DNA of 64,000 nt from a bacterium D16-76 (lineage in GTDB: Bacteria; Bacillota; Clostridia; Oscillospirales; Acutalibacteraceae), in assembly GCA_009917445.1 (NCBI GenBank), contig QZEE01000002.1, positions 116,045 to 180,044 on the forward strand, written 5' to 3'. The translations under genes and the position numbers were made by a program. Within the stretch, counting starts at the first letter, position 1. The number at the start of each line of letters is the position of its first letter. Positions 17,055-25,401 of the stretch are shown piece after piece. A model generated the notes under the pieces. The model was not told the DNA's origin and did no database searches. It was given only the letters and a program-made list of their open reading frames with translations.

Positions 17055-17837
17055 GTGGCTAAATATATAATTGGTATTACTGAAGCTGGTGATGCTGGGC
17101 TTGATTTATCATGGGTTGATAAATTGCATAACGTAGATGGGGCTGTTGTAATTACAAAGCAAATTACAGATTCTTTCATCAATGCTGCGCTTACAAATCA
17201 AGAAAAGCTGATCATCCATTTAACTTGTACAGGATATGGTGGCAAGTGTATTGAGCCTAATGTACCATGTGTACAAGATGAAATCGTAGCCCTTGAAAGA
17301 CTGATTCAAAGCGGGTTTACAAAAGAAAAGGTTGTTATTCGTATCGATCCTATTATTCCAACTGCATATGGGCTTGGTGTTGCGGAAACAGTTTTCAAGA
17401 CTTTTATCAACCATGGGTTTAATCGTTTTAGGGTAAGCCTAATTGATATGTACCCGCATGTACGGAAGCGATTTATAGAGGCTGGAATCAAACCTCCATA
17501 CGGAAATTTCTATTTCTCTCCTAATCAACGTCAAAAAATGGAAACCGATTACATGCTAGAATCAATTCGCAGATACTGGGAGACTAGTACATTCCACAAT
17601 TCTGTAAATGATTGTTTGAGAATAGAATGTTGTGCAGAACCAGAATTGACAAAGGCTATCCAATGCGGTTGTATATCTGCTTACGATCTAAACTTGCTTG
17701 GGCTATCTGATGAAAGTGTTGATAGCATCGGATATCAAAGAAAAAATTGCTTGTGCTATTCAGGCAAAACCGAACTTCTTGTTTCTAAACACCCATGCGC
17801 CCACGAGTGTCTATATTGCTACTGGAAGGATAGATAA
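17055..17837 (+). CDS. DUF1848-like radical-SAM-related protein
   Basis: 260 aa; GTG 17055 chosen because it gives the compact start AKYIIGITEAGDAG. The middle has HLTCTGYGGKCIEPNVPC and IRIDPIIPTAYG, as in barrel-type radical-SAM proteins. The cysteine cluster lies at the C-terminus (CAHECLYCYW), as in DUF1848 proteins, a circularly permuted-looking radical SAM layout. The substrate is unknown. It directly follows rtcB. Confidence 0.65.
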   Translation: MAKYIIGITEAGDAGLDLSWVDKLHNVDGAVVITKQITDSFINAALTNQEKLIIHLTCTGYGGKCIEPNVPCVQDEIVALERLIQSGFTKEKVVIRIDPIIPTAYGLGVAETVFKTFINHGFNRFRVSLIDMYPHVRKRFIEAGIKPPYGNFYFSPNQRQKMETDYMLESIRRYWETSTFHNSVNDCLRIECCAEPELTKAIQCGCISAYDLNLLGLSDESVDSIGYQRKNCLCYSGKTELLVSKHPCAHECLYCYWKDR

Positions 17838-17849
17838 GGAGTTGATGCA

Positions 17850-18122
17850 ATGAGAACAATACAAATATACTGTTGTGAGAAATGCAATTATCAATCATCT
17901 GATAGAGATGCATGTTTGGCTCATGAGGCAACACATTTCAGGCTAACAGTAGCTCAGTACGATAAATGGAGAGAACTTACAAGGGCAGCAGAACATGCAG
18001 GCAGTGTTTGCGGGAGCACTAGTAATCCTGAGACACGCAGAAATTTTGACAATGCAATTCGTGATTTAGTTGATTATGAGCAGCAACACCATCTTCCAGA
18101 TATGCGACCAAGACATTTTTAG
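17850..18122 (+). CDS. C2H2-type zinc-finger phage protein
   Basis: 90 aa after AAGGAGTTG. The first 35 residues form CEKCNYQSSDRDACLAHEATH, a C-x2-C ... H-x3-H finger. The rest is helical and charged. It may bind nucleic acid or protein. Confidence 0.7.
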   Translation: MRTIQIYCCEKCNYQSSDRDACLAHEATHFRLTVAQYDKWRELTRAAEHAGSVCGSTSNPETRRNFDNAIRDLVDYEQQHHLPDMRPRHF

Positions 18123-18136
18123 GAGATGATATTATA

Positions 18137-18262
18137 ATGTGGTCAATAGTAGCTGAATTTTTTAATCCATATGAGCAAATTCTTACACACAATTTGAATA
18201 AGAAGCGTCATAAAAAGCGTTGGATTTGTAAATACAAAGGTAAACATTTTAGAAAGGGGTAA
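18137..18262 (+). CDS. Small basic peptide
   Basis: 41 aa, preceded by AGGAGATGATATTATA. Sequence begins MWSIVAEFFNPYEQ and ends in a strongly basic run (NKKRHKKRWICKYKGKHFRK). It may bind nucleic acid. Its good ribosome site supports translation. Confidence 0.55.
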   Translation: MWSIVAEFFNPYEQILTHNLNKKRHKKRWICKYKGKHFRKG

Positions 18263-18272
18263 TACCAATCCT

Positions 18273-18290
18273 GGTAGACCAGGTTTTCAG
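18273..18290 (+). terminator. Possible small terminator hairpin
   Basis: CCTGGT-AG-ACCAGG followed by TTTT. Six-base-pair stem, short loop. It sits at the start of the ~110-base gap that precedes the PP-loop gene; a weak promoter (TTGTTG / TTATAC) could follow. Confidence 0.5.
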
Positions 18291-18372
18291 AAAATTGATA
18301 AGTCTGAAATAAAATTACTTGTTGCAGCGTGAACGTATTTAATTATACAAGTAGCTTAGGAGGATTAAGTAA

Positions 18373-19116
18373 TTGCCACAATTCAGGTTGGTTGTGGCTG
18401 GTATGAAATATATAGCGAGTATAAGTTTTGGAAAAGATAGTCTAGCAATGTTACTGAAACTAATTGAGAATCAAGAACATATTGATTCTGTGGTGTTTTA
18501 TGATACTGGAATGGAGTTTGATGCTATTTATAAGACGCGAGATCAAGTTTTACCATTACTAGACTACCATAATATAAACTTCGTTACACTCCGTCCAAAA
18601 GAACCGTTTCTATATTCTATGCTAGAACGAAAAGTAAAATATAGAAACAAGGATGGATTTCATTATGGGTATGAGTGGTGTGGTGGCTCATGTCGTTGGG
18701 GCACTACGGCAAAACTTAGGGCAATTCAATCCTACAAGAAATCTCTTAATGACTATGTGGTGGACTACGTTGGAATAGCCGCAGATGAAAGTAGCCGATT
18801 CTGCAAAGCACAGCAGGAAGGAAAGATCCTCCCACTTGTAGATTATAACATGACTGAAAGCGATTGTTTACAATTCTGTTATGACAAAGGATATTCATGG
18901 AACGAAAACGGGGTAAGACTTTATGATGTCCTTGATAGAGTATCATGTTGGTGTTGCAGAAACAAAAACTTGAAAGAGCTTTATAATATCTATAGGTATT
19001 TGCCGACATACTGGAACAAACTTAAGGAATTGCAATTACAAATATCTACACCATTTAAAGGTAATGGTAAAAGTATTTTTGAGTTAGAAGAAAGGTTTAA
19101 AACATATGGAGGTTAA
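18373..19116 (+). CDS. PP-loop ATP pyrophosphatase, PAPS-reductase family
   Basis: 247 aa. TTG 18373 has an excellent site (AGGAGG, nine bases upstream); ATG 18403 is an alternative that starts right at the PP-loop strand. The PP-loop is SFGKDS, followed by VFYDTGMEFD. Several cysteines (EWCGGSCRWG, SCWCCRNKN) suggest an Fe-S or zinc site, as in the phage and DndC-like members of the family. These enzymes activate a substrate by adenylation. Whether this one reduces sulfate, modifies tRNA or adds sulfur to DNA cannot be told. Confidence 0.82.
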   Translation: MPQFRLVVAGMKYIASISFGKDSLAMLLKLIENQEHIDSVVFYDTGMEFDAIYKTRDQVLPLLDYHNINFVTLRPKEPFLYSMLERKVKYRNKDGFHYGYEWCGGSCRWGTTAKLRAIQSYKKSLNDYVVDYVGIAADESSRFCKAQQEGKILPLVDYNMTESDCLQFCYDKGYSWNENGVRLYDVLDRVSCWCCRNKNLKELYNIYRYLPTYWNKLKELQLQISTPFKGNGKSIFELEERFKTYGG

Positions 19117-19118
19117 TC

Positions 19119-19523
19119 ATGTTTGGAAAACGAAAAAGATCTGAACCAGTATCAACTCTTGCTGATACGAAGAGATATGAATTACATATGAAGTATTTGA
19201 AAGCTCGGTGCGACTTATATACACTAGCAAAAAGTGTTGTTGTTAGACAGGGCGTGGTCAATTTATATCCAGATGGGCCAGACAGACAGCAGGCCATAAA
19301 AGATTTGGAGGACATAAAGCATCGTATGCTTTGTGCTATTGGAACATTTGATGGATTAGAAAACGATCTGCGAAATTTTATTGAAGAAAATGAAGAAAAC
19401 TTCGTTACCACGAAAGACTTTGTAAAACCGCCAAAAAATGCTTCCAGCCACACTATAGTAGAAGCAGCATATGCAAATTGTCTGGGTGGTGTTATAGGTG
19501 ATATCTATGAAAGTACAGATTAA
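19119..19523 (+). CDS. Hypothetical phage protein
   Basis: 134 aa, ATG three bases after the previous stop, with AGGTTAATC upstream. Predicted helical with a basic start (KRKRS). No family recognised. Confidence 0.6.
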   Translation: MFGKRKRSEPVSTLADTKRYELHMKYLKARCDLYTLAKSVVVRQGVVNLYPDGPDRQQAIKDLEDIKHRMLCAIGTFDGLENDLRNFIEENEENFVTTKDFVKPPKNASSHTIVEAAYANCLGGVIGDIYESTD

Positions 19524-19800
19524 AATTGGTCGTAGAGTGTTTTGTGTTTCCGAAGATGATATCGTACTAGACAACGGAAGCATCGTGCAGCTTATTACAC
19601 AGGGATATACAGATGGCTGGTATATGGTGTGCCCAAAGTTATCCAAGAAACTTTTTAAGGATTTGAAAGCATTATTGATTCTGTACACTGATGCAGAGCT
19701 TGAAGAGTATACTAAGAAGCATTATCCTTATCCAGATACAAAATGCTATAAGTTCGACATTCCACGAATGATTAAACTTGGATATCCTACAGAAGCATAG
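19507..19800 (+). CDS. Hypothetical phage protein
   Basis: 97 aa from ATG 19507 (GTG 19498 is three codons earlier). Overlaps the previous gene by 17 bases. It starts with an N-terminal beta-rich part (MKVQIKIGRRVFCVSEDDIV). Function unknown. Confidence 0.6.
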   Translation: MKVQIKIGRRVFCVSEDDIVLDNGSIVQLITQGYTDGWYMVCPKLSKKLFKDLKALLILYTDAELEEYTKKHYPYPDTKCYKFDIPRMIKLGYPTEA

Positions 19801-19832
19801 ATATTTGATTACAAAAAGGAGGTGGCTTAAAT

Positions 19833-20626
19833 ATGGGAATTTCTAAGAATCAAGTAATATTTGGAGATTGTCTTGAAGTGATGAAAGAAATCGAGGACGA
19901 AAGCATTGATATGATTTTGTGTGATCTCCCATATGGTTAGGTGTAACACAAAATAAATGGGATGCGGTTATCCCGCCTCAAAAGCTTTGGGAGCAATATG
20001 AAAGAATAATAAAATGCAATGGTGCAATTTTATTGTTTGGGCAAGATAAGTTTTCTGCTATGATGATGTTGTCAAACCCAAAATTACATAGGTACAACAT
20101 AATTTGGGACAAAGTATTAAAGAGCGGATTTCTTAATGCAAACAAAATGCCACTTCGTGAGCATGAGGATATCATGGTGTTTTATAAATCTCCCCCCCCC
20201 TATCATCCTCAGATGACAGTTGGAGAGAAGAATCATAGCAAAGGTAAATCTTCTGGAAATAATGTAAGTGACATTCACACAAATAGAAGTTATGGAGATT
20301 ACAAAATAACAGATTCTTCAGATTCAAATTTGAAATATCCGTCTTCAATATGGAAATTTCAAAAGCCGCATCCTTCTGTAGCGTTACATTCAACAGAAAA
20401 ACCAGTTGAGTTATTACGGTACGCTATTCGTACCTTTTCAAACCCTGGCGATCTGATTTTGGATAACTGTTGTGGATCTGGATCGACTCTTATCGCAGCC
20501 AAGATGGAGGGGAGAGATTATATAGGAATTGACAATGGATATTGCGATAAAAAGAAAAGTAAATATAATGGAATGTCTTGGAGAGATGTTTCCATTAGTA
20601 GGTTAGAAAATGTTCTTATAGATTAG
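19833..20626 (+). pseudogene. Third DNA methyltransferase, beta-class order, frameshifted after the catalytic motif
   Basis: Starts MGISKNQVIFGDCLEVM after AAAGGAGGTGG. The catalytic motif IV (CDLPYG, near residue 34) is followed immediately by a stop at 19938-19940. One frame over, starting at 19940, the protein continues GVTQNKWDAVIPPQKLWEQY, the sequence normally next in this family, to motif I DNCCGSGSTLIAAKM and the end at 20626. Restoring one missing base at about 19937-19939 would give about 264 aa. The downstream half also has a run of nine C (20192-20200) coding SPPPY. This is either a sequencing or assembly slip or an inactivated methylase. Confidence 0.82.
20192..20200 (+). repeat. 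Run of nine C inside methyltransferase gene
   Basis: The third long G/C run in a methylase gene of this phage. It is in frame with the downstream motif I. Confidence 0.9.
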
Positions 20627-20637
20627 GAGGTATAATC

Positions 20638-20847
20638 ATGTTTATACTATATCTATTTGTGATGGTAATCATGTTTTGTGTTGCGTTCTTATATCACTAT
20701 AAGGTGCACAGCAAAGATAGCCTTTATGAAAGGTTAGAATCAACTATCTTTTCACTGGTCATATCTGTCCCATGGATTGTTACCATATGGTTCTTTATCC
20801 CCTATCTCTTCATCTTTTGGTGGATTCACTGTTATAGCAACAAATAA
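20638..20847 (+). CDS. Small membrane protein
   Basis: 69 aa after AGGAGG. Two hydrophobic segments (residues about 1-20 and 38-62) separated by a short charged loop predict two transmembrane helices. Location and lack of a lysis partner make function unclear. Confidence 0.65.
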   Translation: MFILYLFVMVIMFCVAFLYHYKVHSKDSLYERLESTIFSLVISVPWIVTIWFFIPYLFIFWWIHCYSNK

Positions 20848-20855
20848 AATTTTTC
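20834..20855 (+). repeat. Promoter-flanking repeat, copy A of promoter 2
   Basis: ATAGCAACAAATAAAATTTT upstream of the -35 box. It overlaps the end of the small membrane protein gene. Confidence 0.65.
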
Positions 20856-20862
20856 AAACCCC

Positions 20863-20891
20863 TTGACAAACTATCCAAAGCTTGGTATACT
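20863..20891 (+). promoter_or_regulatory. Sigma-70-type promoter 2
   Basis: TTGACA at 20863-20868, a 17-base spacer and TATACT at 20886-20891. It drives the gene cluster from 20934. Like promoter 1 it lies between two copies of the AGCA/ATTAAATTT element. Confidence 0.88.
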
Positions 20892-20897
20892 ATAGTC

Positions 20898-20918
20898 ATA
20901 GCAACACATTAAATTTTC
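20898..20918 (+). repeat. Promoter-flanking repeat, copy B of promoter 2
   Basis: ATAGCAACACATTAAATTTT starts seven bases after the -10 box, exactly as at promoter 1. Confidence 0.7.
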
Positions 20919-20933
20919 GGAGCGTGATATGTC

Positions 20934-21680
20934 ATGTCTGAGTTTAAGAAACCTACAAGAGTTCAGATAAGCATCAACAAAGCTTTTAAGGAGCTGCTAA
21001 ATCGTGATCTTGTTAAAGATTTACACGATAATGAGGAAATATGTCCCATATGTGGCGGCACCGGGCTTGAGATAATAAATAACCCTTATGGCCTATCTGA
21101 TGATCCAAACAAGATTGCTGGCGTATTCCCATATAAGCATATGTCAATAACATTTTGCCGTAATTGCTACAATGGGGTTATTCGTATTTGCCCGGATTGT
21201 GGGCAACAGATTCCAAGAGGATTCTTAGAATGTTCGTGTGAAGCTGCACGTCAAAAGCGGGAAGAAAAGAAGTTAGAGATTTACCTGGAGAAATTGCACA
21301 ATGCAGAGCACCACTCCCCATCTGTTCTAGGGGCTGAATTTAAATGTGCATATAGTGATGACTACGACAAAAACGAAGGTTATTTCTTTAATTGGGAAGA
21401 TTTCTTTGATTATTGGAATAACAATCATACAAGCACAGATGAAAGGCCAGAGTATGTATGGGGAACACAAGAAATTCATATGCGTCTTAACGCAAATGAT
21501 GTTATAGACAAGGCATGTGAAGATCTTTATGAAGAGGCAGAATATGACATCAGCGATAACGCCAGAGAAGAGATGCAGACATATTTTAACAAATGGTTAA
21601 GCAAAAACGGACTTACAGCTTATACCTATGATGATAGTCATGCTATAAGAATACCCTGGGAGGAAAACGAAAATGAGTGA
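20934..21680 (+). CDS. Zinc-ribbon phage protein (DnaJ-like cysteine pattern)
   Basis: 248 aa, first gene after promoter 2. The N-terminal ~110 residues hold four C-x2-C-like units (CPICGGTG, CRNCYNG, CPDCGQQ, CSC), with the C-x2-C-x-G-x-G form seen in DnaJ zinc domains. The C-terminal half is acidic with helices. Possibly a protein-interaction or nucleic-acid adapter. Overlaps the next gene by eight bases. Confidence 0.65.
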   Translation: MSEFKKPTRVQISINKAFKELLNRDLVKDLHDNEEICPICGGTGLEIINNPYGLSDDPNKIAGVFPYKHMSITFCRNCYNGVIRICPDCGQQIPRGFLECSCEAARQKREEKKLEIYLEKLHNAEHHSPSVLGAEFKCAYSDDYDKNEGYFFNWEDFFDYWNNNHTSTDERPEYVWGTQEIHMRLNANDVIDKACEDLYEEAEYDISDNAREEMQTYFNKWLSKNGLTAYTYDDSHAIRIPWEENENE

Positions 21681-22416
21681 TTCCACTATGTACACTCCAG
21701 ACGAATATTTTCATTACATTAAGTCTAAGCGGCAGTCAATTACCGATAAGGACTTGCAGAACATTTACGATAACTGCTTAGAACTTCTCAACAAGTATCG
21801 TATCACTGGGCAAGTCAAAGGTGCTCGAAAGCTGCTTTTCCATTTAGAGTGCATCGAACGTGAAAGGAAAATAGTGGTTGCTGGCATCAATATGTTCATC
21901 TATCGTGATGATATCGAAGAGTATATAGATAGCATCGCAAAAGATGTGGTGAAAATCATTGAGCTAGAAAATTATGAACGTGAAATTCCAGATGAAATTG
22001 TGAGAGTTATCGAGGCTCATAAAGATAAGTTTGACCATCTGTATGTGCTGTTCACGGACTATACAGGCAAAGTTGAGCGGCAAATAGAGAAAGAACGCAG
22101 ATCGGCAGATCCTATTCTTTTCGGAACGCTCCAAGATGATAATACACAAACCGTTGTGGATAGGTTTTATTACCTTGGAGATTGGGAGGACGAGTTTTGC
22201 GATCTTACTCTTGATAAGATGGTAGGAGAGGCAAAGGATGTAAAGAAGCGAGATATTACACATACGATAAGTACTCCGGAAGATATTGAAGAGTTGAAAA
22301 ACCAAATAATCCAGCTTGAGGAAACCCACAATGGCGTAACAGCATTCAAAGTTTCTGATTCTCCAAAAGAAGTTGGGCTATTTTCAAAAATTAGGACATT
22401 TCTTTCAAAACTATGA
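21673..22416 (+). CDS. Hypothetical acidic phage protein
   Basis: 247 aa, mostly charged helices (RRSADPILFG, DRFYYLGDWEDEFCD). No recognisable domain. Coupled to the zinc-ribbon gene before it and, by four bases, to the next gene. Confidence 0.6.
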   Translation: MSDSTMYTPDEYFHYIKSKRQSITDKDLQNIYDNCLELLNKYRITGQVKGARKLLFHLECIERERKIVVAGINMFIYRDDIEEYIDSIAKDVVKIIELENYEREIPDEIVRVIEAHKDKFDHLYVLFTDYTGKVERQIEKERRSADPILFGTLQDDNTQTVVDRFYYLGDWEDEFCDLTLDKMVGEAKDVKKRDITHTISTPEDIEELKNQIIQLEETHNGVTAFKVSDSPKEVGLFSKIRTFLSKL

Positions 22417-22754
22417 AACACAATATTGATTTAACCCAAAAAAGGGTTTTCACCACAAGGAAAACTATTACTATCCAAATCGATGAATATCAAGTGACAA
22501 ATCCAAACGTTCAGGTTATTTGTGGGACTGCATCAGAGCGTGAAGAGATAAAGCGCTTGAGGCATTATATGGATCAAAACTTTTGTGATAGATGTGGTTG
22601 CAGACTAAGTAGATTCCCCTGGAAGAAAGAAGTATGTTTATGTGAAAGATGTGATCGTGAGTTAGATGAACAATGTGCAGCAAGATACAGATGGAAGTAT
22701 AGGAACCAGGAGCGCACCACGAATTTTGTTTTAGTTCGTATGAATAGGATGTGA
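22413..22754 (+). CDS. Small zinc-finger phage protein
   Basis: 113 aa. A four-cysteine finger lies near residues 49-71: CDRCGCRL ... CLCERCD. Basic on both sides. Likely nucleic-acid binding, but this is inference from charge. Confidence 0.65.
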   Translation: MKHNIDLTQKRVFTTRKTITIQIDEYQVTNPNVQVICGTASEREEIKRLRHYMDQNFCDRCGCRLSRFPWKKEVCLCERCDRELDEQCAARYRWKYRNQERTTNFVLVRMNRM

Positions 22755-22758
22755 TGTA

Positions 22759-23961
22759 TTGATTAACAACATGTTTATACCCAAAAAAATAAAGGTGGGT
22801 TTTCGAAAGCGGGATCACACGTATACAAAATTACTCGCTTATGTTATCTACTTTGATGAAAAAGGAAAGTTGCGAAAAGAAAAGTCGTGGGATGGATGGC
22901 GCGATAAATCTATTTTGCCAGTGGAATATGACAACTCCCCTATCAGCGGGTTTGTTTTAAATAAAAGCGTTGGTGGATATTCGTATCGTTGGGGAGATTT
23001 CAGACAATCATATGTACGTGTGTATGATCCAAGAGGATTTGAATTTGAAATAACCATTCCAAATTTGTTGTACATCCTTGAGTACACAAGTTCAATAAAA
23101 GGTAAAGGACTTGAAGGAGAGTTTATCTATGCATGGGATGGTACAGAGCTTGTTTTACTTCCTATATCATCCCCAGACTATATTGAACTTGAACAACTTA
23201 ATGAAAAGCGCTTTGAAAATAGGTGCATTAAGGCAAAAGATTTAAAAATTGGCGCTCAGTATCTTACCAAAGATAATAAAAAATATGTGTATATGGGGAA
23301 ATTCGATGCATACCAAAATGGGTATATTTTTGATGGTATGTGGTTTCAGACTTATAGACAGATGGAAAAATATGCTACTGAAAAAGGGAAAAGCATTCAT
23401 ACTACTGAGCGCTCATCTATGTGGCCTTATCAGCATTATCAGAAAAGCACTTATACGTATGATGTAGGTAATGCAGGTAAGCAGCACTTCTTTTGCTTAC
23501 TCAATGGTAGTTCTGTATCGTTTATTCATCTTCCATCTATAGCTGGAAAATTGATAGATGTGATAAGTGATAGTCCGATTTCTAATTACACTGAACTTTT
23601 TGAAAAGATGGAACACGAGCCGTCATATTCCCCATACGACAAAAGCAAAGATATTGTTAGGCCATTAACTCAAAATGAACTGGATGAACGTATAACTAAA
23701 ATCAAGAATGGTTGTTACCACTATTTTTTAACACAAAAAGATAATAGTGTGATTTCATATTTAATATGCACAAGTGGTGACGGGTATATTGTATCGAGAT
23801 TGTCAACACATTCACCAGCAGACTTTGGATTTGAAGTAAAAGCGGATAATCCTTTGAAAATGATTCCAACAAGTCTTGAAAACATTTTAGAAAAAATGCC
23901 TCCATATGCTATTGATACTTATCTAGCAAATGGAAAATTTTATAGGAGTGTGTATTACTAA
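22759..23961 (+). CDS. Large conserved phage protein of unknown function
   Basis: 400 aa, TTG start after GATGTATT. The N-terminus (GFRKRDHTYTKLLAYVIYFD, then LRKEKSWDGWRD) resembles proteins of large phages that I recall only as hypothetical. Beta-rich, many aromatic residues, no catalytic motif visible. Its size and position suggest an important but unidentified early function. Confidence 0.7.
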   Translation: MINNMFIPKKIKVGFRKRDHTYTKLLAYVIYFDEKGKLRKEKSWDGWRDKSILPVEYDNSPISGFVLNKSVGGYSYRWGDFRQSYVRVYDPRGFEFEITIPNLLYILEYTSSIKGKGLEGEFIYAWDGTELVLLPISSPDYIELEQLNEKRFENRCIKAKDLKIGAQYLTKDNKKYVYMGKFDAYQNGYIFDGMWFQTYRQMEKYATEKGKSIHTTERSSMWPYQHYQKSTYTYDVGNAGKQHFFCLLNGSSVSFIHLPSIAGKLIDVISDSPISNYTELFEKMEHEPSYSPYDKSKDIVRPLTQNELDERITKIKNGCYHYFLTQKDNSVISYLICTSGDGYIVSRLSTHSPADFGFEVKADNPLKMIPTSLENILEKMPPYAIDTYLANGKFYRSVYY

Positions 23962-24377
23962 TGAATAAAAATGATAGTGCGATTATGCAACTCAAAGAAC
24001 AGATTGCTCAGAAGAAAAAGTCCATTGGAGAAATCAAAAGATTCTCTCCATTAACTAGCTGCTCACTTGATCTTGACGGCACAAGATATAATCTTCATGT
24101 TGTCTCGCGTGAAACGCTTATCTACATACTGTGTAAGATGCATCTATTAAACGATATGTCCAAGAACCTTGGATATCCAAATCAATGTGTCATATCTGGA
24201 TTTTCTACAGAAAGCTGGATTTGCGATATTGCAGATAGGCTTACTATTATTTCCCAAAAAGAGAAGATTGAACAGCTTGCCAAGATGGAAGAAAAGTTAA
24301 ATCAGCTCCTTACTGTAGATACAAAAACAGAACTTCAAATTTCAGAAATTGCAAAGATGCTAGATATGAAGGAATGA
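23961..24377 (+). CDS. Hypothetical phage protein with coiled-coil ends
   Basis: 138 aa, overlapping the previous stop by one base. Lysine/glutamate-rich helices at both ends frame a small globular centre (SCSLDLDGTRYNLHVVSRE). No family recognised. Confidence 0.6.
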   Translation: MNKNDSAIMQLKEQIAQKKKSIGEIKRFSPLTSCSLDLDGTRYNLHVVSRETLIYILCKMHLLNDMSKNLGYPNQCVISGFSTESWICDIADRLTIISQKEKIEQLAKMEEKLNQLLTVDTKTELQISEIAKMLDMKE

Positions 24378-24384
24378 TTTTGCA

Positions 24385-24561
24385 ATGAAAAAGAAATTAC
24401 ATTCCTTGAACGTTAAAACAGAATTTGGTACGATTTCATTCTGGATTCAAAAGCGGAACGATGGATAATATCATTTTCAAATGGATAGTTGTGAAGCAGA
24501 ATTAAAGCATAAAGATCTAAAAAAGCTTGTTTCTATCATAGAACAAGCTATTTCAGAATGA
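24385..24561 (+). pseudogene. Small gene interrupted by an in-frame TAA
   Basis: ATG 24385 gives MKKKLHSLNVKTEFGTISFW and stops at TAA 24466-24468 after 27 residues. The same frame then continues YHFQMDSCEAELKHKDLKKL to TGA 24559-24561. Together they look like one ~58-aa protein with a single nonsense change. All three stops end other genes here, so a recoded genome is unlikely. Confidence 0.55.
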
Positions 24562-24581
24562 AATGCTGATTTGATGGTGAC

Positions 24582-24776
24582 ATGATGAAACAATCATTTG
24601 TGATTCAAAACAACCGCCTCTTTATTGATGGAGAGCAGGTTGAACTACCAAAGTCATTTAGAAATACAGGCTTAAATATTACTCAGTGTGATGGTAGGCT
24701 GTATGTAAATGGATTTGAGTTAGTCAATGGTAAGTGGAAACGTACTTTGGCGGCAATCTGGCACTATATATTTTGA
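24582..24776 (+). CDS. Small hypothetical phage protein
   Basis: 64 aa. Short beta-rich repeat-like sequence (NRLFIDGEQVELP, GRLYVNGFELVNG), with the two halves resembling each other. Function unknown. Confidence 0.55.
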   Translation: MMKQSFVIQNNRLFIDGEQVELPKSFRNTGLNITQCDGRLYVNGFELVNGKWKRTLAAIWHYIF

Positions 24777-24788
24777 AAGGAATATTTT

Positions 24789-25076
24789 ATGTGGATAAGC
24801 AAGAAAAAGCAACAAAAGATGGAGTCTGAATTTCACAGTATTGAGCTGGAACGGGACGAGTGGAAAGCAAAATATCTAGCGGCAGTCGATGGAAAAACAG
24901 TTTGTGTCAACAAAGCTATGGTTGTATCACAAGAGTTTTTAACTAGCTGGATAGCTGCACGTAATGTGGCAGAAATGAAGTTGAAACAGACCATCCAAGA
25001 ACTAGAGGAATATAAGCAAAAGTACGCAGATGAAGTTCAAAAGCGTATTGACTTGGTTAAGCAGATGAAGGGTTAA
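24789..25076 (+). CDS. Small coiled-coil phage protein
   Basis: 95 aa after AAAGGAATATTTT. Helical heptads at both ends (ELERDEWKAKYLA, KLKQTIQELEEYKQKYADEV). No other domain. Confidence 0.65.
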   Translation: MWISKKKQQKMESEFHSIELERDEWKAKYLAAVDGKTVCVNKAMVVSQEFLTSWIAARNVAEMKLKQTIQELEEYKQKYADEVQKRIDLVKQMKG

Positions 25077-25080
25077 TTTC

Positions 25081-25395
25081 ATGGGGATTGTATTTAAGAA
25101 TGGCAGCTACATTAAATCGGTAGTTGAATCGGAAAATATTAAGGGCGAAGGGGCTACAATGCAAAATATTCTTTCGTACATTAACAAGCCACTGACTGGG
25201 GCAGAAATCAAAATATGGATAGTTGAGCACACCAGTCATGAAACAGAGTACTCTCATATTGCCAAATCAATGTTAAGGTATATGAATTTGTCAGATAAGG
25301 CATTATATAAAGTCGTTCTTAATCCGTCTGGAACTGGTGCTGGCGAACAAAAAAGATATAAACCAAATGTTGTTAAACTAACAAATGAAGGATGA
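25081..25395 (+). CDS. Hypothetical phage protein
   Basis: 104 aa. Contains SYINKPLTGAEIKIWIVEH and a basic tail. No family recognised. It is the gene directly before nadR. Confidence 0.55.
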   Translation: MGIVFKNGSYIKSVVESENIKGEGATMQNILSYINKPLTGAEIKIWIVEHTSHETEYSHIAKSMLRYMNLSDKALYKVVLNPSGTGAGEQKRYKPNVVKLTNEG

Positions 25396-25401
25396 GTTAA
25401 A

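Noticed and set aside
18262..18372. tRNA or small RNA in the gap before the PP-loop gene
   Set aside because: Only a short hairpin is seen; no cloverleaf and no conserved tRNA sequence.
24385..24561. Genetic recoding of TAA in the phage
   Set aside because: TAA, TAG and TGA all end well-supported phage genes here, so global recoding does not fit.
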